A DNA stretch of 64,000 nucleotides, taken from assembly GCA_016703535.1 (NCBI GenBank), contig JADJBV010000001.1, positions 5,012,001-5,076,000 of the forward strand, in the 5' to 3' direction. The position numbers and the translations under genes were made by a program. Every line of letters starts with the position of its first letter. Position 1 is the first letter of the stretch. The DNA is from Deltaproteobacteria bacterium (GTDB taxonomy: Bacteria > Myxococcota > Kuafuiibacteriia > Kuafuiibacteriales > Kuafuiibacteriaceae). The notes beneath the pieces are model-generated. The model saw only the letters and a list, made by a program, of their open reading frames with translations. It had not been told where the DNA came from and did no database searches. Of the stretch, positions 15,710 to 25,562 are shown one piece after another.

Positions 15710-18700
15710 GTGACCAGGATGGTCGAGCGGCTAACAGGTCAAAAGCATAGTGTAATTAGACACTTGGGGGATCCGCTTCCGCTCCAGGCGCGCCGCGCTA
15801 CTGCCGCCGTCGCCCCACCCCGCCCCCACGGCAAGGTCCTGGGCGGCGAACTCAAGCGAAGCAAGTTGGCCCAGGTGCCGGCCATGTTGGCCACCCACGA
15901 GCTGCGCCTGCGGAACGACCGGGGTGAGGTCCGGATCCCCGCCGACAACTACTTCCTGGATGGCGTCGGCAATTTCCGACCCGAGATGGCGGAGTTGGCT
16001 CAGGTGATCTGGCGCCGCCCGCCCGAACGGCAAGCAGAGCTCAACCGCGCGATCACCGAAGCCCACGCGGCCCACGAGATGTCCTTCCGGGTGAAGGACC
16101 CCGAGACCGGCAACTACGACAAGATCTTCAAGGTGCCGAGCTACGGCACCGTGGTGCCCCTGCGCGAGGCCCACTTCCAAAAGTTGGTGGCGTCCACCGA
16201 ACCGGTGATGCGGGCCCTGCGGCAAATGTTGCAAGCCTTCTACGCCTCCCCCGATCCGACCGCCAAAGATCTGGGCATCGATCACCTGCCCGCCGACGAA
16301 CAGGCTCGGGTGCTCGAGACCATGAAGGAGTCGCTCTACTTCGAGCCCCAGCTGGTCGGGCCAGCGATGAAGGACTATCCGTTCTTGAGCGTGGCCGGCT
16401 TCGACGCGGCGGTGGGCAACCTAGACGCACCTCAGCCGGTCTTCTTCGAGTACAACCTGGGCACGCCGAGCGGCATCTCCAACAACCTCCAGCTCCTCGA
16501 GATCTTGCGCCAGGAAGATCCGGAGCTCTTTCGCACCTTCGAAAAGCGCCTCCCCAAAGACGAGACCTTTGGGATCTTGCGCAAGGCGATCGACAGCAAC
16601 GCCGCGGCCTGGACCGGCAAGCCCCACGGGATCTCGGTGGTCCTCGGCCCGGGTCCCTACAACGGTGCCCACCCGGACGTGGCCTCGATCGCGATGTTCT
16701 CGGGCATGCCCTTGGTGTTGCCCAGCGATCTGTATCAGGACAAAAACGGCGAGATCCGCCTGAACACTGGGGTCAGCCAAAAGCACCCGGTGGTCACCGG
16801 CATCTACGGGCGAATGGAGGAGTCCTACTTCCTCTCGGATCCGAGCCTGGGGCTGCCGCTGCGGAGCCCGGACCACGACAACGTGGCGCTGAGCCAGCAG
16901 TTCGGCGAGCCGCTCAAGCCGGGCGTGATCTACGACGTCAAAGAGGACGAACAAGGCAACGCCTTGGCGCTGCGCCGTGACGCTGACGGCCGCCCCAAGT
17001 TGCAGCAGGTCTACGAGTCGATCGGCGCCGATCCGAGCCGGCCCGACGCGCCCCGAGGTTCCTTCTTGGAGGCGATCAAGAGCCGGCAGCTCTACTACAG
17101 CGGCCTCGGGGGCCGAGTGGTCGACGACAAGCGCGTGTTCCAGGCGGTGTCGCGGTTCGTGGCGCCGGCCTTCGCCCGTTCGGCCAAGGCGCCGATCGCT
17201 CGACCGCCCCGAACCTTGGACCTCCACGAATATCAAGAGCTCTACGAGAGCAAAAACCTCGAGAACTTCGTGATCAAGGAGCCAGACAAGTCGGGCGGCT
17301 CCGGCGTGTTCCTGATGTGCAACCTGGCCCCGGAGCAGCGGCGTGAGGTGGTCGAAGCGGTGAAGCGAGCGCCCGGTGACTACATCGTGCAGGAGTTTGC
17401 CTCGCCCGCGGTGATGACCTCGGTGGAGCCGGATCCGAACGGCAAGATGGTCTACGGCAGCTTGGCCAACGACTGGCGAATCTTTTCGATCATGGACGCG
17501 GCGGGCAACGTGTCGGCGGGTCCAAGTTCTTTGTTGTTGCGGGCCGCCAAGCCCTATTCGGCCTCCACCAACACCTCACAAGGTGCAGGTTATGGGATCG
17601 GTCTGGTGTTGGCCGACGAGCCGGTCTCCGCGAAAAAAGAGACGGTGTTGCCCAAACTCCGGCCCGTAAAATACGTGGGGGCCGGCCGACAGCGGGACCT
17701 CTTGCAGTTCGTGGCGCAACTCCAGAAGTTGTTGCGGGCCGCCGAACCGGGGCAGTTTTTGCCTCGGGATGGAGAGGCTTCCCTGTTGGCTCAACACCAG
17801 CGGGACGTGATGGACATCTTGGGCCGGGAGCTGGCCCCGGCGATGACCATGGCCCGGCGCTTCGACGCCGGCGAAATCGACCAGGCCACCTTCTACCGTG
17901 AACTCCTGGAGCTGCGGACTCGCCTGCTCGAACACCCCGGGGTCATCGAACAGGTCGCCCAGCTCTTGCGTCGTGGCTTGGCCGACCACTCACCAGCGCC
18001 CACCCCCAAAGGCCCGAAGCACGACCCAGCGGTGGGCCGGGCCTTGCCCGTGGTGACCTTCAAGACCGCCGAGGTGGTGCGGCAGGACGAGGGGCTGGCG
18101 GGAGTGGTCGAGAAGATCGAGGTGGGACGGTACGAGCAGCTGCCCGATCCGATCTTCAACGACACCATCCGCGAGTTGGCTGCGGCCGGTGGAGAGCTGC
18201 GGGCCATCCGCCTCCGCGCCGCCGACGGCACCCTCAGCGACGACGTCGCCGGTGCCTACTTTCGCCTCGACGACAGGGGTCACCCGATCATCGGGGTCGA
18301 CCTCGGTCAACCTCGGGCCCTGGCGGCCTTGGCCCACGAACGACAACACTTCCGAGACTGGCTCCAACAAAGGGACCAGCTGATCGCCCAAGGCGTCGAG
18401 CCCCAAGCGGCGGCCCATCAGGCTTTGGAGCGGACCAATACGCCGGAGGCCCGGGTGGCCGGCGAAGGGCGTTCCCTGAAGGCGGAGCTCGAACACGAAA
18501 CTCGACGTAGCCCCCTCAACCGCGGGGCGGTCGGCCCCCGGAGCCTATCGGATCCAGGTTATATCGCACGAATGTTATATCCTGAGATGGAAGGGATCCG
18601 GGACTACCTGCACCGGGAGCGCTGGAGCGGCGAAGTGCTGCCGATCGGCCCGTTCGAGGCCCTCCTGGATCGGGTGGTGAACCAGGCCGTGCAGCTGCGA

Positions 18701-18982
18701 CAGGAGGCCTTTGGGCGCCGGCGCGATCGGGCCTTGTTGTGGGAGCGCAGCCCCCAGGCCAACGAACGGTTGGAGGGGCATCGAGAGCACGCGAGGGCCT
18801 ACGCCGAGTTGGCGCGGCCGATCTTCGACCTGGTGGTCGAACGCCACACCGAAGCTCGTTTTGTGACCGACCAAACCTGGGAGGCGTTGACCCAACACTT
18901 CGAGAAGGCCCTGGCCCGGGCGGGCCTGTCGGAGGACCGGGCGGCCGTCGAACAACGGCAACAGGCCGTGGGGCAACAGTAG
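15710..18982 (+). CDS. Circularly permuted ATP-grasp protein fused to an HExxH-containing domain
   Basis: The 1090-residue protein contains a circularly permuted ATP-grasp unit (DUF404/DUF407 type) from ~40 to ~660: VFFEYNLGTPSGISNN, SVVLGPGPYN, and the nucleotide-binding KEPDKSGGSGV at ~522. Relatives make peptide-like bonds and are often found with peptide-modifying enzymes, usually at ~480 residues. The extra C-terminal ~420 residues are not part of that family; at ~872-885 they contain LAALAHERQHFRDWL, an HExxH motif typical of zinc metallopeptidases, and downstream acidic residues that could be the third ligand. The start is GTG 15710; an in-frame ATG lies nine bases later. No maturation partner lies beside it. 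It ends 12 bases before a convergent gene. Confidence 0.85.
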   Translation: MTRMVERLTGQKHSVIRHLGDPLPLQARRATAAVAPPRPHGKVLGGELKRSKLAQVPAMLATHELRLRNDRGEVRIPADNYFLDGVGNFRPEMAELAQVIWRRPPERQAELNRAITEAHAAHEMSFRVKDPETGNYDKIFKVPSYGTVVPLREAHFQKLVASTEPVMRALRQMLQAFYASPDPTAKDLGIDHLPADEQARVLETMKESLYFEPQLVGPAMKDYPFLSVAGFDAAVGNLDAPQPVFFEYNLGTPSGISNNLQLLEILRQEDPELFRTFEKRLPKDETFGILRKAIDSNAAAWTGKPHGISVVLGPGPYNGAHPDVASIAMFSGMPLVLPSDLYQDKNGEIRLNTGVSQKHPVVTGIYGRMEESYFLSDPSLGLPLRSPDHDNVALSQQFGEPLKPGVIYDVKEDEQGNALALRRDADGRPKLQQVYESIGADPSRPDAPRGSFLEAIKSRQLYYSGLGGRVVDDKRVFQAVSRFVAPAFARSAKAPIARPPRTLDLHEYQELYESKNLENFVIKEPDKSGGSGVFLMCNLAPEQRREVVEAVKRAPGDYIVQEFASPAVMTSVEPDPNGKMVYGSLANDWRIFSIMDAAGNVSAGPSSLLLRAAKPYSASTNTSQGAGYGIGLVLADEPVSAKKETVLPKLRPVKYVGAGRQRDLLQFVAQLQKLLRAAEPGQFLPRDGEASLLAQHQRDVMDILGRELAPAMTMARRFDAGEIDQATFYRELLELRTRLLEHPGVIEQVAQLLRRGLADHSPAPTPKGPKHDPAVGRALPVVTFKTAEVVRQDEGLAGVVEKIEVGRYEQLPDPIFNDTIRELAAAGGELRAIRLRAADGTLSDDVAGAYFRLDDRGHPIIGVDLGQPRALAALAHERQHFRDWLQQRDQLIAQGVEPQAAAHQALERTNTPEARVAGEGRSLKAELEHETRRSPLNRGAVGPRSLSDPGYIARMLYPEMEGIRDYLHRERWSGEVLPIGPFEALLDRVVNQAVQLRQEAFGRRRDRALLWERSPQANERLEGHREHARAYAELARPIFDLVVERHTEARFVTDQTWEALTQHFEKALARAGLSEDRAAVEQRQQAVGQQ

Positions 18983-18994
18983 GTCCAGCGCCAC

Positions 18995-19813
18995 TCACTC
19001 AAAGGTGAAGGAAGGGACCGCGTCGAAGCCCACCGCCATCGAGGTCGCGGTGCAGTTGCCGCTGAGATCCCGCTCGAGATCACCCGAGGCGATCAGGGCG
19101 TCGCCGAACAAGCCCTCGAAGTCGCCGCCGAACTCACTGGCCTGCTGCAAGATGGTGATCAGCTGGGCCACCGGGATGCCACCGGCGATCAGGCCTTGGC
19201 TGATATTCCCGTCGTTTTGGTAGGTGAAGCGCAAGATGGCGCTCGGCAGATCCACCACGTAGAGCAAGCTGAACACGATGATCGGGAGTCGGAGTCGAAA
19301 GGGCGCCGTTTGATAGACGCCGTCGGCGCCCAAGGTGGCGACCCCTTCACCCAAGATCGGATCTTCGGCGGCGACCCCCAAGGTCTGGCCCGCCAAGATG
19401 CGCCCGTCGGTGCCGAGCAAGGGAGTGTCGGCGCCGCGGCGGGCGATCAATCCGAGGGTGCCGTCGTCCCGCTCTGACGTCTCCAAGATCACCAGAAGTT
19501 GGCCGTCGTTGATCGCCCCTTGGATCAGGCCCTGGAGGGCCCCTTCACCGGCCAGATCGACCAACGGCAAGAGGCGACCCAACTCATTGTCCACGCCGGG
19601 TCGCCCCTGGGGATCGAGGAAGTCGGTCTTGTTGCAGCCCCGGCCATCGTTGGGGCCACTCTGAAAGCCGTCCAGGTCCAGGCCGAGTGAAACGCCCTCG
19701 GGCTCCTCCCGAGCGAAGGTCAAGGTCTGGAGCACGGTGGACCGGCTGACGGCCGGCGCCTCCACTTCGCTCCCACAGGCGATCAACACCAACAACCCGC
19801 TGAGGCGCTTCAT
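18995..19813 (-). CDS. Lipoprotein of unknown function, last gene of the first DUF1552 operon
   Basis: The 272-residue product has a short lipoprotein signal (LLVLIAC, Cys ~13). The mature part is mixed alpha/beta with two long hydrophobic strands (FRLRLPIIVFSLLYVVDLP near 170) and Gly-rich helices. I do not recognise the family, although similar lipoproteins accompany DUF1552/DUF1592 pairs in Myxococcota. Its ATG overlaps the DUF1552 stop by four bases. Cell-envelope location is the only safe prediction. Confidence 0.75.
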   Translation of the reverse strand: MKRLSGLLVLIACGSEVEAPAVSRSTVLQTLTFAREEPEGVSLGLDLDGFQSGPNDGRGCNKTDFLDPQGRPGVDNELGRLLPLVDLAGEGALQGLIQGAINDGQLLVILETSERDDGTLGLIARRGADTPLLGTDGRILAGQTLGVAAEDPILGEGVATLGADGVYQTAPFRLRLPIIVFSLLYVVDLPSAILRFTYQNDGNISQGLIAGGIPVAQLITILQQASEFGGDFEGLFGDALIASGDLERDLSGNCTATSMAVGFDAVPSFTFE

Positions 19814-21126
19814 GCTTCGATCGCTCCCAGGCCTTGTTCACTGCGGCCCGCTCCTTCTCCAAAGCCGTCGATCACCAGGCCCATGGCCCGCAACAAGGAG
19901 ACCAAAACCATGCTGGTGTTTTCTCCGGAGGGTGAGCGGTAGTGCAGGCCCTTCTTGAGGGCACCGCCAGCGGTTCCGGCGATGATGATCGGGTAGTCGT
20001 CGAGGGAGTGGTTCCGACCAAAAGACACGTCGGTGGTCCCCAAGATGGCGCAGTTGTCGAGCAAGGTGCCAGCGCCTTCGGGCACGGCCCGCAACTTCTC
20101 CAAAAACTGGCCAAAGGCGGTGATGATCTGGACCACGATCTGGTTCACCTGCGGTTGATCGCCCGGCTCGTCGTGGGTCATTCGGTGGTGCCCCGTGGAG
20201 ACCCCCGGGAAGAGCAAGTTGTTGACCGGGTAGGTGAAAAAATAGCTGAAGACCCGGGTCTGATCGCAGGCCATGGCCATCGCCATCAGCTCCGCCATCA
20301 CTTGGTTGATCTCGGTGAAGCGGGGGCGGCCATCATTGTCGGGGTAGGCTTCAGCGGGCACGCCGGGCACGGCACAGGCCGCCAAGCTGGGCGGATCTTC
20401 TTCGAGGCGGGCCAAGCGGCGCTCCAACTCCCGGACCCCGTCCAGGTGTTGCTCGAGGCGGAGCTGATCGGTTCGGCCCAACTTGCCGCGGAGGCGACCG
20501 GCGTCGGCCATGACCACGTCGAGCACGCTGCGGCGAAGCCGGATCTTGGGATCGATCACCGGCTCTTCTCCCGGAGCCGTGAAGCCACCGCCGAAGATCC
20601 GGTTGAACAGGGCCCAGGGCGAACTTTCGGGCGGATTTTTGCTATTCGGGCCGTTGTACGAGAGCCCTGAGTCGGGGCGCACGCCGAGTTCCAAGGATCG
20701 AAAGCGAGTTTCACCGCCAATTTGGGCGGCGATCACTTGGTCGATGCTCGGAGCGCTGAAGGAGAAGTCGTCACCGCTGCGCACGATCAAAGGTGCGCCG
20801 GAGAGAATCCCCGCCGGGCCTGAGCCGTGGGGGATGGTGTTGCCCGTCTTGACGCTCATGCCGCTGACCACGGTGATTTCGCTCTTCACCGAGGCCAGGG
20901 GTTGGAGCTGCTCGGACAGAGTCCACTCGGCACCTTCACCGATCGGGTTCCAGCGTTGGGGCAAGTTGCCGTTGCCCCAAAACCAGATCCCAAAACGTTT
21001 GGGGAGGCCACCATCGGCGTAGGCCAAGCCGTGGCGATCGAAGAAGACCTCCAGGGGCGGCAGGCCAATGCCAACCGCCGCACCACCCAAGAAGCCGCGC
21101 AACATGGTTCGTCGAGAAAGTTTCAC
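19810..21126 (-). CDS. DUF1552 protein with Tat signal (copy 1)
   Basis: The 438-residue protein starts with a twin-arginine signal (SRRTMLRGFLGG), so it should be exported folded. The body matches DUF1552, a family related to the sulfatase/DUF1501 fold: WFWGNGNLPQRWNP, GSGPAGILSGAP, NRIFGG, TGHHRMTHDEPG and a C-terminal NCAILGTTDVSFGRNHSLDD. The family's activity is unknown. The stop overlaps the lipoprotein gene and the start overlaps the DUF1592 gene by four bases each. A paralogue lies at 51272-52594. Confidence 0.92.
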   Translation of the reverse strand: MKLSRRTMLRGFLGGAAVGIGLPPLEVFFDRHGLAYADGGLPKRFGIWFWGNGNLPQRWNPIGEGAEWTLSEQLQPLASVKSEITVVSGMSVKTGNTIPHGSGPAGILSGAPLIVRSGDDFSFSAPSIDQVIAAQIGGETRFRSLELGVRPDSGLSYNGPNSKNPPESSPWALFNRIFGGGFTAPGEEPVIDPKIRLRRSVLDVVMADAGRLRGKLGRTDQLRLEQHLDGVRELERRLARLEEDPPSLAACAVPGVPAEAYPDNDGRPRFTEINQVMAELMAMAMACDQTRVFSYFFTYPVNNLLFPGVSTGHHRMTHDEPGDQPQVNQIVVQIITAFGQFLEKLRAVPEGAGTLLDNCAILGTTDVSFGRNHSLDDYPIIIAGTAGGALKKGLHYRSPSGENTSMVLVSLLRAMGLVIDGFGEGAGRSEQGLGAIEA

Positions 21127-22715
21127 GGCGACACCTCCGTAACCTTCTGGAAGGCTCCGCTGGTCACCAACTCCAACATCAGGCTTTGGACCCGGTGGCC
21201 CGAGGCCTGGAAGTTGGCGGTCAAAGCATCGATCAAGGGCGCCTCACTCGGCACGTCCGCCGCGTTGGTGGCGTAGCGGTAGAGGCTGCGCACCAAACAA
21301 CGGGGCACGTCCGGGTGATCGTGGACGGCCTGAGCCAAAGACCATGCGTCGGTGAAGGGGACCCCATCCAGGTCCCCGCTGGCGTCGATGGGGGCGCCGT
21401 TGTCTTCCCCGCGATAACGGCCGATGCCGTCGAAGTTCTCCAGCCCGAGCCCGATCGGATCCATCCGCGAGTGACAAGCGGCGCAGCCCGGATCGGTCAA
21501 GTGCACCACGTTCCGCTCGCGCAGGGTGCGGGCGGTGGCGGTGGGTTCGGGCAAGGCGGTGTTGAGGCCCACCGGCGCTGGCGGCACCAGCTGGCAGAGC
21601 AACACCTTGCGAACAAAAGCGCCGCGCAGGACCGCCGACGAAGAAGACGGGTGGGCCCGCAAAGCCAAAAACGAGGCCTGGCCCAGGAGCCCGCGCCGGC
21701 CCCCTTCGGGCGGGAGCTGCACCACCGAAAAGCCCTCTTTGCTGCCGGCCCGGACGCCGTACAACGCGGCCAAGCGGCGATCGACCGCGGTGCGATCGGT
21801 GATCAAGATCTGTCGATAGTCGGCGTCTTCATCGAAGACGATCCGCTCCAGATCTTGGAGGGTCTGTTCTTTGGCCAACTTCCCGAGGTCGGTCGTGTAG
21901 TGGAGGAACACCGTCGGATCTTTGTTGAGGGCCTCCAGGTGATAGAGCTCGAAGAGATCTTCGAAGAAGGCCCGGACGCCACGTCGGGCCCGGGGATCGG
22001 CCAACAAGCGGCGGGCCTGCTGCTCCAGCCCTTCGGCGGTGGAGAGGCGTCCGTCGGCGGCCGCGGCCAAGAGCTCGGGATCGGGCCCCGAGTTCCAAAG
22101 GAAAAACGAAAGCCGAGAGGCCAAGGCGAAGGGTCCATAACGACCGGCCTCACCCAACTCGACCCGAAAGAGGAAACTCGGCGACTGGAGCAACGCCGCC
22201 AGCCCCAACTCCAGGCCGGCCTCGAAGGTGGCCGAGGTGGTGCTCCCCAAGGTGGTCAAGGTGACCAGGCCACTCAGCTCCTCCTCGGCCAACGGTCGGC
22301 GAAAGAGCGAACGCCCCCAGGTCTCGAGGATGGTCCGGGCGCAGGCCGGATCGGTGGTCCCGGCGGGGGTGCAGGTGAAGAAGCGTGCCTTTTGGGTCGG
22401 GTCGCTCAGGACCTGTTGGGCGATGGCGTAAGCGGCCGACTCGTATTGTTCGACGCCCCAAGAAGAGATCGAGGTCTCGCTGGCGCCCACCGCAAGCAGA
22501 CCGGCCGCCGGGCTGTCGGGCTCGAGGGCATCCGGCAAAATGAGGCCTTCACCGAAGAGGTCCTGGAGGGTGTGGCGATATTGGGCCCCGGTCAGGCGCG
22601 GTACGGTCGGGGGCCCTGGGTCCACTTCGGGCAAGGGCACCAAAGGGGGGGGTGCTTCGGTGCTGGAGCAGGCGACCAAGATCCAGGTCGCGAGACAGGC
22701 GAATACGGAGCGCAC
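21123..22715 (-). CDS. DUF1592/DUF1588/DUF1585-type lipoprotein (copy 1)
   Basis: From GTG 22715 the product is 530 residues with a lipoprotein signal (LATWILVACSS). Domains follow the usual DUF1587-1595-1592-1588-1585 order: GAQYRHTLQDLFG; CARTILETWGRSLFRRPL; LLQSPSFLFRVELGE; a DUF1588 part with DPGCAACHSRMDPIG, containing CxxCH; and a C-terminal LVRSLYRYATN. Family members pair with DUF1552 proteins but their substrates are unknown. The start was moved in from an upstream in-frame codon because the lipobox defines the N-terminus. It is the third gene of a five-gene run beginning at 25502. Confidence 0.9.
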   Translation of the reverse strand: MRSVFACLATWILVACSSTEAPPPLVPLPEVDPGPPTVPRLTGAQYRHTLQDLFGEGLILPDALEPDSPAAGLLAVGASETSISSWGVEQYESAAYAIAQQVLSDPTQKARFFTCTPAGTTDPACARTILETWGRSLFRRPLAEEELSGLVTLTTLGSTTSATFEAGLELGLAALLQSPSFLFRVELGEAGRYGPFALASRLSFFLWNSGPDPELLAAAADGRLSTAEGLEQQARRLLADPRARRGVRAFFEDLFELYHLEALNKDPTVFLHYTTDLGKLAKEQTLQDLERIVFDEDADYRQILITDRTAVDRRLAALYGVRAGSKEGFSVVQLPPEGGRRGLLGQASFLALRAHPSSSSAVLRGAFVRKVLLCQLVPPAPVGLNTALPEPTATARTLRERNVVHLTDPGCAACHSRMDPIGLGLENFDGIGRYRGEDNGAPIDASGDLDGVPFTDAWSLAQAVHDHPDVPRCLVRSLYRYATNAADVPSEAPLIDALTANFQASGHRVQSLMLELVTSGAFQKVTEVSP

Positions 22716-22770
22716 GGCCGAAAAGCTAACACGACGGGACCGATCCGAGGCACGGCCGACTGACCGAACG

Positions 22771-23856
22771 TCAGCGCTTGGTGGCTTGGTAGAGGGGGGA
22801 GACGGCCGTTGTGCCGTCCAGGATCGGGCCCAGGTCACTTCGGCCCCGGAGGACCCGCTCCAAAAAAGCCAAGGAGTAGCCGGCGAGTGGCTTGAGGACC
22901 TCAGCTGGGACCAGGGTGCTACAGCGGATGCTCACCCCGGACCCGCAGCTGTCGGTGAAGTCGTTGTGTTCACCGCCTCGGAGGAGGAGGTGCAGATCTT
23001 GGGCACCGTGGAGGGCCGCCCAGTAGGGATCCGACGACGGATCACCTGGGACGAAGCCGCTGCCTTCGGCCACCACCTGGAGCACCGGCGCCTCGACCTG
23101 GGCGACGCCGGGGCCGCCGAACAAGCCGAAGTCGCCGGGGTCGTAAGAGAGGATCGCCAAAAATCGGGGGTCGTAAAAACCAGCGCGAAAGAGGGCCCGG
23201 CTATCGGCGTCAAGGGTGGAGCAATAACCGGCCGAGGTGGTACCGGCGACACACCCCGCGTCGAGGGCGTCGACCGGGTATTGAGCGCCGCCCAGGGCGA
23301 AGGCGGTGTAGCCCCCAAAGCTGTGGCCGCTGATCGCGATCCGATCCGACAAGCGCCCCGCCAGCGGATCGTCCTGGAGGGTCTGGAAGTGATCGAGGGT
23401 CGCCGACAGATCCAAGGGCCGTTGATAGTAGATGTCGGTCTGACGATCGTCGCCGTCGAGGAAGGTGTTGCCGCTGTGGGTGGGGGCGATGACCAGATAA
23501 CCGTGGGAGGCCAAGTGCTCCATCACCTGGCTCATCACCGTCGCGTAGGCCTGGTGCCCGTGGGAGTAGAGCACCACTGGTAGCGGGCCGAGCTCAGCGG
23601 GTGCGGCATCGACCGTCGCGACCTCAGACTTTCGGACCACGTAGATCGGGCGGTCTTCACCTTTGGCGACCGCGGGGTACCAGACATGCACCGCCAAACG
23701 TCGGGGGGTGGCGCTCAGCGGCGGCAGATAGTTGACCTCGGTCAACCGATAGCCGACCGGGTGCGGGCCCGGCGCCAAAAGGGTGGCCGGATCAACGGTG
23801 GGTTCGGCTTCCCCACCACAGGCCCACAAGCCGAGGAGCCACAACCCGCGCCGCAT
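22771..23856 (-). CDS. Secreted alpha/beta hydrolase (dienelactone/PAF-acetylhydrolase-like) lipoprotein
   Basis: The 361-residue protein has a lipoprotein signal (LWLLGLWACGG, Cys ~13). The catalytic elbow is GHSFGGYTA (GxSxG); VVLYSHGHQA upstream fits the oxyanion region, and a histidine in GGEHNDF lies where the catalytic His is expected. The overall pattern resembles extracellular esterases related to PAF acetylhydrolase. ATG 23856 overlaps the stop of the beta-helix gene (ATGA); the longer frame upstream runs through that gene and was rejected. Substrate unknown. Confidence 0.85.
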   Translation of the reverse strand: MRRGLWLLGLWACGGEAEPTVDPATLLAPGPHPVGYRLTEVNYLPPLSATPRRLAVHVWYPAVAKGEDRPIYVVRKSEVATVDAAPAELGPLPVVLYSHGHQAYATVMSQVMEHLASHGYLVIAPTHSGNTFLDGDDRQTDIYYQRPLDLSATLDHFQTLQDDPLAGRLSDRIAISGHSFGGYTAFALGGAQYPVDALDAGCVAGTTSAGYCSTLDADSRALFRAGFYDPRFLAILSYDPGDFGLFGGPGVAQVEAPVLQVVAEGSGFVPGDPSSDPYWAALHGAQDLHLLLRGGEHNDFTDSCGSGVSIRCSTLVPAEVLKPLAGYSLAFLERVLRGRSDLGPILDGTTAVSPLYQATKR

Positions 23857-25502
23857 CACGGGGCCTCGAAGGGGCCGGGGGTGGTCGGATCGGTCCGAGG
23901 GCGGCCGTCTCGATCGGCACCCAACTCGGGCAAGCGGGGAGCGCTGCCCACAAACGGAGCCCCGGCGGTGGGACGGAAACCTTGGGGATCGTGGGCCAGT
24001 TGGGTCGGGAAGTTGGCCCACCAGCTGGGATCGAGATCGGCCCGGGTGGTTTCGCTGGCGTTGGCGGTGCGCGGCGCGTCGCCGTCGAAGCGGCCCGAGA
24101 TGTAGTAGTTGCCGGCGTAGACGTTGTCGCCGACGGTGGCGTCGGTCTCGAGCCACACCGCGTCGGCGTTGGCCGTGACGGTGTTGCCGATGTCGGCGCC
24201 GACGAAGAGGTTGTTGCGGACGTCGTTGCGGGTCGAGTCCACGATGAACATCAACATCTGGCGTTGGTTGGTCGCGATGAAGAGGTTGTGGTGCACCTGG
24301 TTGTCGCTGGAGCCGAGCTTCGGGTTGTCGGTCTCTTGCCAGAAGCTGACCCCGTGCCGGTCGTAGATCCCAAAGATGTTGTTGCGGACCACGCTGCGTC
24401 GGACCGAGGTGAAGTTGGGCCCTTGGGCGTTGCCGTGGTGGAAGAAGTTGTTCTCGATCAACATGTAGTCCGACACACCTTGGCCACCTTCGCCGGTGCC
24501 GGCGTAGTCGTCGCAGCGCGGATCGTCGAAGGGGATGCCGACGTCGGTGCAGCAGAAGGTGGGATCGGCGTTGATCTGAAAGTCGGAGCTGACGTTTTCG
24601 TACAACTCGTTGCCGCGGACGATGTTGTAGTCGCTGCCGTTGCTGAGATAGATGCCGTGGCCGTCGCCGGGGCCGCCGTCGTGGCAGACGTTCCCCTCGA
24701 AGACGTCCCAGTCGGAGGCGCCGGTCAAGATCGGATCCCGCTCTTGTCCGTGGATGTGGTTGCCCAAGGCCAAGATGCCCCGGGCGTGGTTGCTGGCCTC
24801 AAAACCGCCGCCGACCGAGCGGAGGCCGTAGTTGCCGCCGCTCATCTCAAAGTCTTGAACTGCAACATAACTTGCATTCTCCAAGTTGATGCAGGTCCGG
24901 CGCCCGCTGCCACAACACTCGAGGTGAACGTCCCAGGCGGCGCCCGCCCGTTCGGCCGCCAACAGGATCGGCTGGTCGTAAGTGCCGCTTTGGGTGTCAT
25001 CGAGTTCGATGCAGAAGTTGCTGTAGGTGCCGGCCAAGAAGATCACCTTGGTGCCGGGCTGCACCAAGTTGGGTGTGTCTTGGGCGTCGGCCGGGGTGTT
25101 GGCGCTCGAGCCGTCGCCGTTGCCGTCGGGGCTGACCCAAACCGTGCGGGTCGGGGTCCAGGCGGGATCGGTGTAGGCCCGGTTGAAGCGCTCCGGGAAG
25201 CCGAAGTAGTTGCCGCCCCGGTTCACCGGGCGTTCTCCGAGCACCGGCGTCCCGCCATCGGCGGGGGGGCCCGAGTCGGGCGGGCCGCCGTCGGGGCCGG
25301 TGTCGGGGAGGCTGCCGTCGAAGCCGCCGTCGTTGTGGCCCGCGTCGATGGGGCCGAGGTCTTGGCCGAGGCCCCCGTCTCGGGTCCCCAGATCGGCGAC
25401 CACCCCCAGGTCCGCGGCGGGCTCCTCTTCGCTCGAACACGCCAGGGATGCGGAACACAACAGCAGCGCCAAGGTCCAACCACGACAAACGGAGGTGCTC
25501 AC
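23856..25502 (-). CDS. Right-handed beta-helix lipoprotein
   Basis: This 548-residue protein has a lipoprotein signal (LLCSASLACSS), a ~60-residue Asp/Gly/Pro linker and then a parallel beta-helix region. The helix shows repeated Asn-rich turns: NYGLRSVGGGF, ARGILALGNHIHG, NIVRGNELYENV, VVRNNIFGIYDRHG, NDVRNNLFVGADIG. An opening segment with VWVSPDGNGDGSS and DAQDTPNLVQPGTKVIFLAGTY is typical of secreted pectate-lyase-like or carbohydrate-binding proteins. Catalytic residues cannot be assigned. It starts 60 bases after a C39-like peptidase gene and overlaps the hydrolase gene downstream. Confidence 0.87.
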   Translation of the reverse strand: MSTSVCRGWTLALLLCSASLACSSEEEPAADLGVVADLGTRDGGLGQDLGPIDAGHNDGGFDGSLPDTGPDGGPPDSGPPADGGTPVLGERPVNRGGNYFGFPERFNRAYTDPAWTPTRTVWVSPDGNGDGSSANTPADAQDTPNLVQPGTKVIFLAGTYSNFCIELDDTQSGTYDQPILLAAERAGAAWDVHLECCGSGRRTCINLENASYVAVQDFEMSGGNYGLRSVGGGFEASNHARGILALGNHIHGQERDPILTGASDWDVFEGNVCHDGGPGDGHGIYLSNGSDYNIVRGNELYENVSSDFQINADPTFCCTDVGIPFDDPRCDDYAGTGEGGQGVSDYMLIENNFFHHGNAQGPNFTSVRRSVVRNNIFGIYDRHGVSFWQETDNPKLGSSDNQVHHNLFIATNQRQMLMFIVDSTRNDVRNNLFVGADIGNTVTANADAVWLETDATVGDNVYAGNYYISGRFDGDAPRTANASETTRADLDPSWWANFPTQLAHDPQGFRPTAGAPFVGSAPRLPELGADRDGRPRTDPTTPGPFEAP

Positions 25503-25562
25503 GGTCTGCGAGGTTCCCTCGAAGTGTTCGAGGGGTCAACGCCAGCCGGCCGTGGGATAGGC

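Noticed and set aside
24841..24875. AT-rich patch inside the beta-helix gene as an internal promoter
   Set aside because: It encodes conserved-looking helix residues in frame and has no good -35/-10 pair.
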